This document shows positions 34,485-43,386 of a stretch of 64,000 bases of DNA, one piece after another. The DNA is from Phycisphaerae bacterium (GTDB taxonomy: Bacteria > Planctomycetota > Phycisphaerae > UBA1845 > Fen-1342). Numbering within the stretch: position 1 is the stretch's first letter; the number at the start of each line of letters is the position of its first letter. The position numbers were made by a program, and so were the translations under genes. The notes beneath the pieces were generated by a model. The model saw only the letters and a list, made by a program, of their open reading frames with translations. It ran no database searches and was not told the origin of the DNA. Where the stretch lies: NCBI GenBank assembly GCA_030428945.1, contig JAUIEC010000006.1:186001-250000 (forward strand), written 5' to 3'.

Positions 34485-35621
34485 ATGCAGCGCGTCATCT
34501 TTGCCGCTCTCGTCGTCACGGTCGGCCTGGTGGGCTGGTTGTACTGGCAGCAGAACCAGCCGCGACCGTTCATCGCCTCCGGCTTCATCGAGGCCGAGCG
34601 GATTCACGTCGTCTCCCGGGTCGGCGGCCGCATCGCCGAGGTCTTCGTCGACGAAGGCAGCCCGGTGCAGGCCGACCAGCAACTGTTCACCATCGCCCCG
34701 TTCGATCTGCGCGAGCAGCAGGCCCAGGCCGAGGCGCAGCTTGCCGCCGACCAGGCCGAACTCGACCGCCTGAAGAACGGGTTCCGCAAAGAGGAAATCG
34801 AACGGGCCCGCGCCCGGCACCAGCGGCAGGCCGCCCGCCTCGCCCTGCTGGTGGCCGGGCCGCGCAAGCAGGAGATCGAGACCGCCCGCGCACAGGTCCG
34901 CGAGGCCGAAGCCGTGCTGGCCGATGCGCAGTTCGAGAACCAGCGGATCGAGGACCTCGTCCGCCGCGGCGGTGCGGCCGAGACCGAGCAGAGCCAGGCC
35001 ACCCGGGCCCTGCGGGTCGCCGAGGCGCGCCTCAGCGCCGCCCGGCAGCAACTATCCCTGCTCGAGGAAGGCACCCGGTCCGAGGAGATCGCCGAAGCGC
35101 AGGCCGCCGTCGCCGAGGCCCGGCAGGCACTCGACCTGATGCTGGCCGGCGAGCGTGACGAAGTCATCGCCGCGGCCGCGGCGCGGGTGGCGGCCTCGCG
35201 GGCGCAGCGGGCGGTGATCGAGACGCGCCTTCGCGAACTGACCGTCTACGCCCCGTGCGATTGCGTGGTGGAGACTTCGGACCTGGATCCGGGCGACTTC
35301 GTCTCGCCGGATGCGCCGGCGATCGCCCTGGTGGATCCGCGCGACCTGTGGGTGCGGGCCTATGTGCCCGAGGCGCGGCTGGGCCACGTCCGCATCGGCC
35401 AGCAGGTGCCGATCCGGGTCGACAGCTTCCCGGACCGGCGCTTCCCGGCCGAGATCGTCTTCATCGCCCGCCAGGCCGAGTTCACGCCCCGCAACGTGCA
35501 GACGCAGGAGGAGCGCAGCAAGCAGGTCTTCCGGATCAAGGTCCGACTGCGCGAGGGCCAGGACCGCCTGCGGGTCGGGATGGCGGCCGACGTGCTGTTC
35601 GACGAGTCCGTGGATCGATGA
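34485..35621 (+). CDS. HlyD/YbhG-like membrane fusion protein
   Basis: 378 residues. One N-terminal anchor (about 3-20), then a biotinyl-lipoyl-like half motif (ASGFIEAERIHVVSRVGGRI), a long alpha-helical hairpin of Ala/Glu/Arg-rich repeats (about 65-235), the second half motif (VYAPCDCVVETSDLDPGDFV), and a beta-barrel end (IGQQVPIRVDSFPDRRFPAEI). Such adaptors connect inner-membrane ABC exporters to the outer membrane. It overlaps the ATPase gene (ATGA), making an adaptor-ATPase-permease operon like ybhG-ybhF-ybhS. Confidence 0.9.
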   Translation: MQRVIFAALVVTVGLVGWLYWQQNQPRPFIASGFIEAERIHVVSRVGGRIAEVFVDEGSPVQADQQLFTIAPFDLREQQAQAEAQLAADQAELDRLKNGFRKEEIERARARHQRQAARLALLVAGPRKQEIETARAQVREAEAVLADAQFENQRIEDLVRRGGAAETEQSQATRALRVAEARLSAARQQLSLLEEGTRSEEIAEAQAAVAEARQALDLMLAGERDEVIAAAAARVAASRAQRAVIETRLRELTVYAPCDCVVETSDLDPGDFVSPDAPAIALVDPRDLWVRAYVPEARLGHVRIGQQVPIRVDSFPDRRFPAEIVFIARQAEFTPRNVQTQEERSKQVFRIKVRLREGQDRLRVGMAADVLFDESVDR

Positions 35622-36571
35622 ACGCCGCGCCGGTGATCCTGGCCGACGGGTTGACGCGTCGCTTCGGCGACTTCGTGGCCGTGCGCGATGTGTCGTTCGA
35701 GGTTCCGCGCGGTTCGATCTTCGGGCTGCTCGGGCCGAACGGGTCGGGCAAGTCGACGATCATTCGGATGCTGTGCGGCGTGCTGCGGGCTTCGGCCGGG
35801 CGGGCGACGGTCCTGGGGGTCGATGTCGGGCAGGACCCGGAGCGGGTCAAGCATCGCATCGGGTACATGTCGCAGCAGTTCAGCCTGTACCCGGACCTGA
35901 CCGCATCCGAGAACCTCAGTTTCTACGGGCGGATCTACGGGCTGGATCCCGAGCGTCGCCGCGACCGTGAACAGGCGGTGACCGATCTGACGCAGCTTGC
36001 CCCGTTTCGCGAGCGCCTGGCCGGGCACCTGTCGGGCGGCTGGAAGCAGCGCCTGGCGCTGGCGTGTGCGCTGATCCACGAGCCTGAGATCCTGTTCCTG
36101 GACGAACCGACGGCCGGGATCGACCCGGTGGCGCGGCGCGAGTTGTGGGACCTGCTGTTCGAACTGGCGGCCGGGGGGGTGACGCTGCTGGTGACGACAC
36201 ACTACATGGACGAGGCCGAGCGGTGTTCGCACGTCGGGTACCTGTACCTGTCGCGCCTGGCGGCGGTCGGCACGCTGGAGGAGATGCGGAACTGGCCGGG
36301 CGTGACGCCGACCGGGACGCGGCGGATCGAACTGACCTGCCGGGCGCCGACCGAGGCGCTGGCCCGGGCCCGGCGTGACGAGCGGGTCGTCGAGGTGACG
36401 CTGTTCGGGACGGCCCTGCACCTGCTGGTTCACGAGGGCGTCGCGGATGAAGCGGTGCGTGCCGCGCTGGCGCCCGGGGATGCGTCGGCGGCGACGCGGT
36501 CGATCACGGCCACGCTCGAGGACGTCTTCGTCGGGCTGAGCCGGGCGGAGCGTGAGGCGGGTCACGAATGA
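35618..36571 (+). CDS. ABC exporter ATP-binding protein (YbhF-like)
   Basis: 317 residues with Walker A GPNGSGKST, signature LSGGWKQRL, Walker B EILFLDEPTAGIDP and the H-loop in LLVTTHYMDEAER. Similar to one half of the E. coli YbhF tandem ATPase. ATG 35618 overlaps the stop of the adaptor gene, and its own stop overlaps the permease start at 36568 (ATGA). Probably energises export of a drug-like or cationic compound; the substrate is unknown. Confidence 0.93.
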   Translation: MNAAPVILADGLTRRFGDFVAVRDVSFEVPRGSIFGLLGPNGSGKSTIIRMLCGVLRASAGRATVLGVDVGQDPERVKHRIGYMSQQFSLYPDLTASENLSFYGRIYGLDPERRRDREQAVTDLTQLAPFRERLAGHLSGGWKQRLALACALIHEPEILFLDEPTAGIDPVARRELWDLLFELAAGGVTLLVTTHYMDEAERCSHVGYLYLSRLAAVGTLEEMRNWPGVTPTGTRRIELTCRAPTEALARARRDERVVEVTLFGTALHLLVHEGVADEAVRAALAPGDASAATRSITATLEDVFVGLSRAEREAGHE

Positions 36572-37713
36572 GCGGTTTCCTGGCGGTGCTGCTGAAGGAG
36601 TTCGCGCACATTCGCCGCGACCGCAGCACGATCGTGTTCGTGCTGATCATTCCGGCGCTGCAGTTGATGATCTTCGGATACGCGATCGACGTGACCATCG
36701 AGAACATTCCGCTGGTGGTCTATGACCTGGACGGGCGGAGCGACAGCCGTCGCCTGACCGAAGCGCTGGTCAACTCGGGCACGTTCCGGATCGAGGATCG
36801 CGTGCAGGACGCCGAGGCGTTCCGCCGGGCGCTGACCTCGGGCAAGGCAAAGGCGGGTGTGCTGATTCCGGCCGACTACTCCGAGCGGTTGCTGCATGGC
36901 GAGCAGGCCCACCTGCAGGTGCTGATCGACGGGAGTGATTCGCAGGTGGCGACGACGGCCCTGAACACGGTGAACCTGCTGGTCAACCAGTTCGCGGTCG
37001 AGCGGGCCCGCGGGATCGCGATGCAGCGGAACATGGCGCCGGCCCGGGATGACGTCGGCGACCCGGTGCTGGCGATCGAGGTCCGGTCGCGCCTGCTGTA
37101 CAACCCGAGCCTGGAGAGCGCCCGGTTCTTCGTGCCGGGCCTGGTGGCGATCATTCTGCAACTGGTGCTGCTGTTCCTGACGAGCTTTTCGATCGTGCGC
37201 GAACTCGAGATGGGCACGCTGGAGCAGTTGTTCGTCACCCCGGTCAGTCGCGGCGGCCTGCTGTTCGGCAAGCTGACGCCCTACGCGCTGCTGGCGTTCC
37301 TGGAACTGATGATCGTGCTGACGGTGATGACGACGATCTTCGCGGTCCCGATCAACGGGAGCATTCCGCTGCTGCTGGGCCTGTCGGCGTTGTTCATCGT
37401 CACGGTGCTGGGGCTCGGGCTGCTGATTTCGACCCTTGCGACCAGCCAGTTGCAGTCGATGCAGTTCTCGTTCCTGGTGATGCTGCCGAGCGTGCTGCTG
37501 TCGGGCTTCATGTTCCCGCGGGCGGAGATGCCGCTGCCGATCTACCTGATCAGCATGGTGCTGCCGGTGACCTACTTCCTCGAAATCCTGCGGGGCATCA
37601 TTCTGCGCGGCGCCGACCTGATCGACCTGATCCCGCACGTGATCGGCCTGAGCGTCATCTGCCTGATCATCCTGACCCTCAGCCTGACCCGCTTCCGCAA
37701 ACAGGTCGCCTGA
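36568..37713 (+). CDS. ABC-2 exporter permease (YbhS/YbhR-like)
   Basis: 381 residues. One N-terminal membrane segment (FVLIIPALQLMIFGYAID), an extracytoplasmic domain (about 40-175) starting IENIPLVVYDLDGRSDSRR, then five further segments including LEMGTLEQLFVTPVSRGGLL and VLLSGFMFPRAEMPLPIY. This matches the YbhR/YbhS/DrrB-like group. E. coli has two permeases in this operon and this locus has one, so it likely forms a homodimer. Confidence 0.93.
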   Translation: MSGFLAVLLKEFAHIRRDRSTIVFVLIIPALQLMIFGYAIDVTIENIPLVVYDLDGRSDSRRLTEALVNSGTFRIEDRVQDAEAFRRALTSGKAKAGVLIPADYSERLLHGEQAHLQVLIDGSDSQVATTALNTVNLLVNQFAVERARGIAMQRNMAPARDDVGDPVLAIEVRSRLLYNPSLESARFFVPGLVAIILQLVLLFLTSFSIVRELEMGTLEQLFVTPVSRGGLLFGKLTPYALLAFLELMIVLTVMTTIFAVPINGSIPLLLGLSALFIVTVLGLGLLISTLATSQLQSMQFSFLVMLPSVLLSGFMFPRAEMPLPIYLISMVLPVTYFLEILRGIILRGADLIDLIPHVIGLSVICLIILTLSLTRFRKQVA

Positions 37714-37748
37714 CCGCGGACGCGCCCGACGACGATGCCACGCGCGGG

Positions 37749-37958
37749 TGGAGTCGAAGCGCGCCGGGAAGACACCGCGTGGCAGCCTCGTCCGCCGGTG
37801 GAATCGATGCGCGCCGGGAAGACCCTGCGAAGCGTGTAGGGTGCGTCATCGACGCGGTCGACCACGAGTGGATCCAAGCGGGAAGATCAGGCGTCGATGC
37901 CGCACCGCGTGGCAGCTTCGTCCGCCGTGGAATCGATGCGCGCCGGGAAGACACTGCG
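37749..37958. repeat. Direct repeats around 72-nt element copy 3
   Basis: A unit containing tggaatcgatgcgcgccggg occurs at 37798 and 37927, and a degenerate form occurs at about 37749. The longer stretch 37774-37829 matches 37904-37958 closely, starting ccgcgtggcagc. The inverted-repeat element 37836-37906 lies between, so the element appears embedded in a duplication. Confidence 0.65.
37836..37906. repeat. 72-nt inverted-repeat element, copy 3 of 3
   Basis: Ends gtagggtgcgtcatcgacgc and gcgtcgatgccgcacc, identical to those of copies 1 and 2, with a different middle. Located in the 276-nt gap after the exporter permease gene. The sequence that follows it, ccgcgtggca, also follows copy 1. Confidence 0.75.
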
Positions 37959-37989
37959 AGGATCGCAGTGGCGCACGTCGGGCCGGGTC

Positions 37990-40830
37990 TCACTCGCTGA
38001 CCCGGTACGCCTGCTCGCGCTGGTAAAGCTCCAGCCGCGACCGCATCCGCGCCGCCTGGGCGTCCAGGCCGGCCTGCTCCGCCAGCACGATCGCCTGCCG
38101 GACGGCCAGGACCGCTTCCTGGAACTGGCCGACCGCCGCGTAGGCGGCCGCGACCGTGTCGAGCGCGTTCCGCTTCTGCTGGCCGCTCTTCTCGAGCGAC
38201 TCCAGGGCCAGTTGCAGCGCCTCGCGCGGCCGGCGCAGGTCGTCGCGGGCGGCCGTCGCCAGGCGCCACGCCAGGTCGTTCAGCAGCAGCGGCGCACGCA
38301 CCCCGGCTTCGGCGCCGGCCTGCAGCGTCGCGATCGCGCCGGCCGGGTCGCCGGTCGCTTCGAGCGAGTCGGCCAGCACGCGGTAGGCCGAGGCGGACGT
38401 CGGCAGCAGGACGACGGCCTGGCGGGCGGGCGGAATCGATTCGGCAATCCGGCCGTTGTTCTGCAGCGTGCGTGCCAGCCCGTACCAGGCCTGCCCGAAC
38501 GCGGGATTGATCTCCGTCGCCCGGCGGAACGACTCGATCGCTTCGTCCGGCCGGCTGAGCCGGATCTGCGTCGTGCCGAGGTTGTAGTGCCCGTCGGCGT
38601 TGTCCGGGTCGGCCGCGATGGCCTGCTCGAACGCATCACGGGCCGCCTCGTGATCCCGCTGGTTGCTGTGCAGGACCCCGAGCAGCCGATACGCCCGGCC
38701 GGGCTCGTCCGCCTCGCGGGCGGCCTGTTCGAACTGCTCGGTCGCCTCGGCCTCGCGCCCGGCCCGTTCCAGCACGTTGCCAAGCTGCAGGCGGGCTTCG
38801 GTCATCTGCGGTTCGCGTTCGAGCACGTACCGCAGGCGCTCCTCCGCCTTCTCCAGGTCGCCGGCGAACTTGTACGCCATCGCCATCCGCACCCAGGTGA
38901 ACGGATCAAACGGAATCCGCTCGGCCGCCGATTCGTACGCGGCCGCGGCGGCGGCGTAGTCCTCTTCGGCCAGGTGGATCGCGGCCGAGCCGAGGTAGGG
39001 CCGGAACTCTTCGGGGTTGTTCTTCTGTGCCAGCCGGAAGTGTTCGAGCGCTTCCTCGTTGTCTCCCTGGCGCAGCAGGATCCAGCCGATCGGGCCGAGC
39101 ACGCTGCGGATGTTCTTGTCCTGCGGCGCGAGCGCGAGCGCCCGGCGGAATGTTTCGAGCGCTTCCTCGTGCCGCTCCTGCGCCAGGATGACATCGCCCA
39201 GTCGCTTGAGGTGCTGCGGATTGTCGGGGTCGAGTTCGAGCAGGCGGCGGCACATCTGCTCGGCCACCGGGAAGTCCTGCTTGTTGATCGCGCCCATCGT
39301 GATCACGTTCAGCTCGATCAGTTCCAGGTGCTTCCTGGGGTTCTCGCCCACGGGTTCGAAGTGATCCAGTTCGCTCCCTTCCGCGAACGCGGCCGTGATC
39401 TCCTCGTCCCCGGACGAGATGTAGCCGAGCGCCTCGAGGCGGGCCAGGTCGATCGAGTCGACCGCCTGGCTCGACGCACGCCCGGCCGGGGGTTCCGGCG
39501 ATTCGGCGATCAACTGGCGGAGGGCGGCTTTCATCGCCGCGGCCCGGTCCGGCTCGCTGCGAATCAGGTTGACCAGCTCCAGGTCGTCCTCGGCCACGTT
39601 GTAGAGTTCCGGGTCGGGACTGTGGACGTACTTCCAGCCCCCGTCACGGACGAACCGCAGCGGGGCGAAGCCGAACGAGAACTGCCCGGTCAGCGTGTCG
39701 GCGTAGGCCGAGAGCTCCAGGTCCCGCAGCGGATCGTCCAGCACCGGCCAGAGGCTGACGCCCTGGTTCTGCGGCGTTTCGGGCAGGCCGACCAGTTCGC
39801 GGACGGTCGGGGCCAGGTCGATCAGGCGGACCTGCGTGGCGACCCGCGCCCCGGCCGGGACCTTGCCGGGCAGTCGCATGATCAGCGGGACGCGCTGCGT
39901 GGCGTCGTAGATGAAGTACGAATGGGTGTGCTCGCCGTGCTGCCCGCGCGACTCGCCGTGGTCGGAGGTCAGGATGACGAGCGTCTTCTCGGTCAGGTTC
40001 AGTTCGTCGAGCTTGTCCAGCAGCTTGCCGAGGTAATGATCGAAATACGCGATCTCGGCGAAGTACTGGTCGCTGTACTGTTCGCGGAACTCCGGCGGTG
40101 ACAGGTCGGGCAGGTGCGGGTCGAAGAAGTGCGTCCACATGAAGAACGGCTTGTCGCGGACACCCTCCAGCCGCGGCAGGATGATCTCGAGCATGTCGGC
40201 CGCGGGACGGTACAGGTACTCGAAGTCCTCATCGTCCTCCGCCACCGGGGCCGGCATCTCCGGGGCGTCCGAAGCCTCGTTCTCGCGGGCCCGCTCGGCC
40301 TGCTTGGCCTGCAACTGCTCGACCCACAGCGCGGTTCCCATCTGGTCGTAGTAGTCGAAGCCCTGGTCGAGCCCGTACTTGGCATCCAGCACCGGCGCGG
40401 CCACGAGGGCCTCGGTGGTGTAGCCCAGTTCCTTGAACTGCTCGGCCAGCGTCACGTTCTCCTGCGCCACGTAGAAGAAACCGTTGTCGCGGACACCGTG
40501 CACGAACTGGTACGAACCGGTCATCATCGACGTGTGGCTCGGCAGCGTGATCGGGATCGACGAGATGCACTGCTCGAACAGCGTGCCCTGCGATGCCAGC
40601 CGGTCGATGTTGGGCGTCCTGACCTCGGGGTGACCGTAGCAGGCGAAGCTGTCCGCCCGGGTCGTATCCACCGTGATCAGCAGCACGTTCAGACCCGCGC
40701 CACGCGGCCCCTCGGCCGACCGATCCGGTGTCGAACTCCCGGACGACGGGTCCGCCGGCGCTGCGCCCCGGTCGCATCCGGCCGGCAGAACGAGCAGGGC
40801 CCCGGTAACGATCCACGCCAGCCGGTTCAC
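37990..40830 (-). CDS. Lipoprotein with sulfatase-superfamily domain and TPR repeats
   Basis: 946 residues from GTG 40830. Signal peptide with lipobox LPAGC (Cys19). The alkaline phosphatase superfamily domain (about 47-450) shows metal-binding VDTTRAD and LTSDHGES. The region equivalent to the FGly motif CxPSR reads TLPSH (residues 95-99): Thr for Cys and His for Arg, so formylglycine cannot form. A Thr nucleophile, as in some phospho-transferases of the superfamily, is possible. At least eight TPR units occupy about 530-930 (FRRALALAPQDKNIRS, HYNLGTTQIRLSRPDEAIES). GTG overlaps the stop of the gene upstream, its paralogue, so the two are coupled. Confidence 0.85.
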   Translation of the reverse strand: MNRLAWIVTGALLVLPAGCDRGAAPADPSSGSSTPDRSAEGPRGAGLNVLLITVDTTRADSFACYGHPEVRTPNIDRLASQGTLFEQCISSIPITLPSHTSMMTGSYQFVHGVRDNGFFYVAQENVTLAEQFKELGYTTEALVAAPVLDAKYGLDQGFDYYDQMGTALWVEQLQAKQAERARENEASDAPEMPAPVAEDDEDFEYLYRPAADMLEIILPRLEGVRDKPFFMWTHFFDPHLPDLSPPEFREQYSDQYFAEIAYFDHYLGKLLDKLDELNLTEKTLVILTSDHGESRGQHGEHTHSYFIYDATQRVPLIMRLPGKVPAGARVATQVRLIDLAPTVRELVGLPETPQNQGVSLWPVLDDPLRDLELSAYADTLTGQFSFGFAPLRFVRDGGWKYVHSPDPELYNVAEDDLELVNLIRSEPDRAAAMKAALRQLIAESPEPPAGRASSQAVDSIDLARLEALGYISSGDEEITAAFAEGSELDHFEPVGENPRKHLELIELNVITMGAINKQDFPVAEQMCRRLLELDPDNPQHLKRLGDVILAQERHEEALETFRRALALAPQDKNIRSVLGPIGWILLRQGDNEEALEHFRLAQKNNPEEFRPYLGSAAIHLAEEDYAAAAAAYESAAERIPFDPFTWVRMAMAYKFAGDLEKAEERLRYVLEREPQMTEARLQLGNVLERAGREAEATEQFEQAAREADEPGRAYRLLGVLHSNQRDHEAARDAFEQAIAADPDNADGHYNLGTTQIRLSRPDEAIESFRRATEINPAFGQAWYGLARTLQNNGRIAESIPPARQAVVLLPTSASAYRVLADSLEATGDPAGAIATLQAGAEAGVRAPLLLNDLAWRLATAARDDLRRPREALQLALESLEKSGQQKRNALDTVAAAYAAVGQFQEAVLAVRQAIVLAEQAGLDAQAARMRSRLELYQREQAYRVSE

Positions 40831-43265
40831 TCGTCGTCCTCCTGCCCGGGTGCGTCGGCGGGCGGCTCGAGGGTCCACAGCGTCGGCGTCTGCGGGACCA
40901 TCCCGGCCTGCTTGGCCTTCTCCTGCGATTCGAGCAGGTGTGTGGCGGCCGAGCGCATCGCGATGTTCTCGGCGGCTTCGGCGGCGGTGATCGCCTTCCG
41001 GGCGATCGCGATTCCCTCGTCGACCCGGCCGACCTGCGAATAGCAGATGCCGAGCACGTACAGCAGGTAGGCGTCCGAGTACCCGGTCTGCGTGTTGGCC
41101 TCTTCCATCAGCTTGATGGCTTCCAGTGGTCGGCGATTGGTCGTGTCGGGGCGGGCCACCTGGAACCAGGCGTAGCCGGCCGCCGAGAGCGGGTTGTCGG
41201 GGGTCAGTTCGTATCCCTCGCGCAGGACCTGGCCGGCGGTCTCGAAGTCCTCGACCCGCATCAGGCAGTTGGCCAGGGCGTTCCGCACCGGGACCGTGGT
41301 CGGCGCCCGGGCGACCCAGGCTTCGAGCTTCTGCTGCAGTTCCGGCAGGCGTTTGGCGGCCTGGTGGGCATCGACGATCACGCTGGCGACCTGTTCGAAG
41401 TCGGGGGCCCGTTCGAACAGGCTCCAGAGCTGGTCGGCCGCCTGGTCCACCTCGCCCTTCTGGAGCAGCAGGGCCCCGGCGATGTAGGCGGCATTGGTGT
41501 AGTCGGGGTACTTCTCGAGGATCGGCATGCAGTTGGCGAGAGCCTCGTCGATCTTGTTCTGCCGAAGCTGCGACAACACCAGCCAGAAGGCCGGCTCGGG
41601 CGCGTTCGGCTGCTGGCGCACGGCTTCCGCGTAGGTGGCTTCGGCCTGGGGCAGGTCGCCTGCTTCCAGGTAGGCATCGCCCAGGAAACGCAGCAGCGGC
41701 ACGAACTGCGGGTACTCCTTCCGCAGGGCTTCGAGCTGGGTGATCCGGTCCTCGGCCGGCGGCTGCTCGCCCGGTGCGTAGACGATCGCCTCGACCCGCT
41801 TGAAGGCTTCCATCATGTCGCGCGGATTGGGCCGCTCGACGCCGGCCTCGACGACCGTCTCGGATCCGACGTAGCCGAGGGCCTGCAGCTTCTGCAGATC
41901 GGCCGCACTCATTGACACATTTCGTTGTCCCAGCTCGACGTTCTCCAGGTCACCGAACTCGTCCTTCAGCACGCCGGTCAGCCGGGCGACCACATCGGGC
42001 GCCTGGCTGAAGCGGTTGTCGAGTTCGGCCGGGTCCGTGGCCAGGTTGTACAACTCGGGGCCCGGGCCGTAGATCAGCTTGTCGTTCCCCTCGATCACGG
42101 CGAAGAGCGGTGCCCAGCCGAACGTCAGCATCGGGTGCAGTGTCTCGATGAACACCGGCCGCAGGCCATCGGGGGGCGTGGTCAGGTCGACGCCGTCAGA
42201 GGGGGCCGGTTCGAGTCCGAAGAGGGTCTGCAGGGTGGGCCGCAGATCGACCTGCGAGACGCGGCGATCGAGGTGCACCTTGGCGGGCAGGCGGGTCGGC
42301 TGCGAGAGGATCATCGGGATGCGCGTGCTGGCGTCGTAGATCAGCATCGCGTGGGAAGCTTCGCTGTGCTGGTAGAGGCTCTCGCCGTGGTCGGCGACGA
42401 CGACGACGAGCGTGTCGTCGAGGCGGCCGGCCTGTTCGAGGCCGTCGAGCAGGCGTCCGATCTCGGCGTCGGTGAAGGCGATCTCGGCGTCGTAGACGTT
42501 GGCGGACTGGAGTTTGTACTTCTCGGGGGCGTCATAGGGTGCGTGCGGGTCGAAGTAGTGCACCCACGAGAAGAACGGCCGCTCGGGGTCGGCTTCGGCG
42601 AGCCATTCGAGGGCCCGGTCGGTGGTGCGGTCGGCGGTCAGTTCCTTGTAGCGATAGCGGGCGGGCGCGTCGGCGTCGCTGAGATCGTCGTCGTAGGTGT
42701 CGAAGCCCTGGTTGAGGCCGAACTGCTCGTCGAGGACGAACGCGGAGACGAACGCGGAGGTCTGATAACCGGCGTTGGCGAATTCCTCGGCCATGCTGAC
42801 ATGCTGGTCGGCGAGTTTGTAGAAGCCGTTGACGCGGACGCCGTGGTGGTGCGGGTAGAGGCCGGTGAGGATGCTGGAGTGGCTGGGGGTGGTGGTGGGT
42901 GCGGTTGCGTGCGCCTGAGAGAAGATGACGCCCTGTCGGGCGAGGCGATCGAGATGGGGAGTCTGGATGCGGTCGTTTCCGTAGCAGCCGATGCGGTCGG
43001 CGCGGGTGGTATCGAGGGTGATCAGCAGGACGTTGGATCCCGCGAGCGTGCCGGGGTCGGCTTCGATGCGGTCGGCGGTCTGGAAGTCGTCGGCAATGGC
43101 GACGGGCTGGAAGGCCTCGCCGAAGATCGGTGGCGAGAACGGGACCTGGGCCGTGAAGTAGTTGTAACCTGCTGCGGCGAAGAGCGCTACAGCAACAAGC
43201 CACTGCCACCAGGCGATCCGGGCCCGGGGGCGGGGTTCTTCGTTGGTCGTCATACCGAAGTCCAT
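40827..43265 (-). CDS. Membrane-anchored sulfatase-superfamily protein with TPR repeats
   Basis: 812 residues (start ATG 43265; ATG 43253 is an alternative). A single anchor at about 20-38 is followed by the superfamily domain with LITLDTTRAD and VVVADHGESLYQHSE, and a TPR region from about 505 on (DAYLEAGDLPQAEATYAEAV). The nucleophile region reads TTPSH (residues 125-129), again Thr instead of Cys/Ser, like its neighbour. The two proteins are paralogues of similar layout; one is a predicted lipoprotein and this one has a transmembrane anchor, so both are likely on the outer face of the inner membrane or in the periplasm. Substrate unknown. Confidence 0.85.
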   Translation of the reverse strand: MDFGMTTNEEPRPRARIAWWQWLVAVALFAAAGYNYFTAQVPFSPPIFGEAFQPVAIADDFQTADRIEADPGTLAGSNVLLITLDTTRADRIGCYGNDRIQTPHLDRLARQGVIFSQAHATAPTTTPSHSSILTGLYPHHHGVRVNGFYKLADQHVSMAEEFANAGYQTSAFVSAFVLDEQFGLNQGFDTYDDDLSDADAPARYRYKELTADRTTDRALEWLAEADPERPFFSWVHYFDPHAPYDAPEKYKLQSANVYDAEIAFTDAEIGRLLDGLEQAGRLDDTLVVVVADHGESLYQHSEASHAMLIYDASTRIPMILSQPTRLPAKVHLDRRVSQVDLRPTLQTLFGLEPAPSDGVDLTTPPDGLRPVFIETLHPMLTFGWAPLFAVIEGNDKLIYGPGPELYNLATDPAELDNRFSQAPDVVARLTGVLKDEFGDLENVELGQRNVSMSAADLQKLQALGYVGSETVVEAGVERPNPRDMMEAFKRVEAIVYAPGEQPPAEDRITQLEALRKEYPQFVPLLRFLGDAYLEAGDLPQAEATYAEAVRQQPNAPEPAFWLVLSQLRQNKIDEALANCMPILEKYPDYTNAAYIAGALLLQKGEVDQAADQLWSLFERAPDFEQVASVIVDAHQAAKRLPELQQKLEAWVARAPTTVPVRNALANCLMRVEDFETAGQVLREGYELTPDNPLSAAGYAWFQVARPDTTNRRPLEAIKLMEEANTQTGYSDAYLLYVLGICYSQVGRVDEGIAIARKAITAAEAAENIAMRSAATHLLESQEKAKQAGMVPQTPTLWTLEPPADAPGQEDDE

Positions 43266-43386
43266 CGGAGGGTTTCGTGCCTGCCGTTAAGCCAAGGACC
43301 GAACAGGCTTTGTCGAGCATGGTAGCAAGCTGTGTTTACGAATCGCAAGCGGCACGGGTTCGGTGGAACGGGGGCGGGCTCTGAGG

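Noticed and set aside
43330..43385. A further copy of the 133-nt element (tgtgtttac and gcggcacggg)
   Set aside because: Only short matches in the first part; the palindrome and the ATCGG block are missing.
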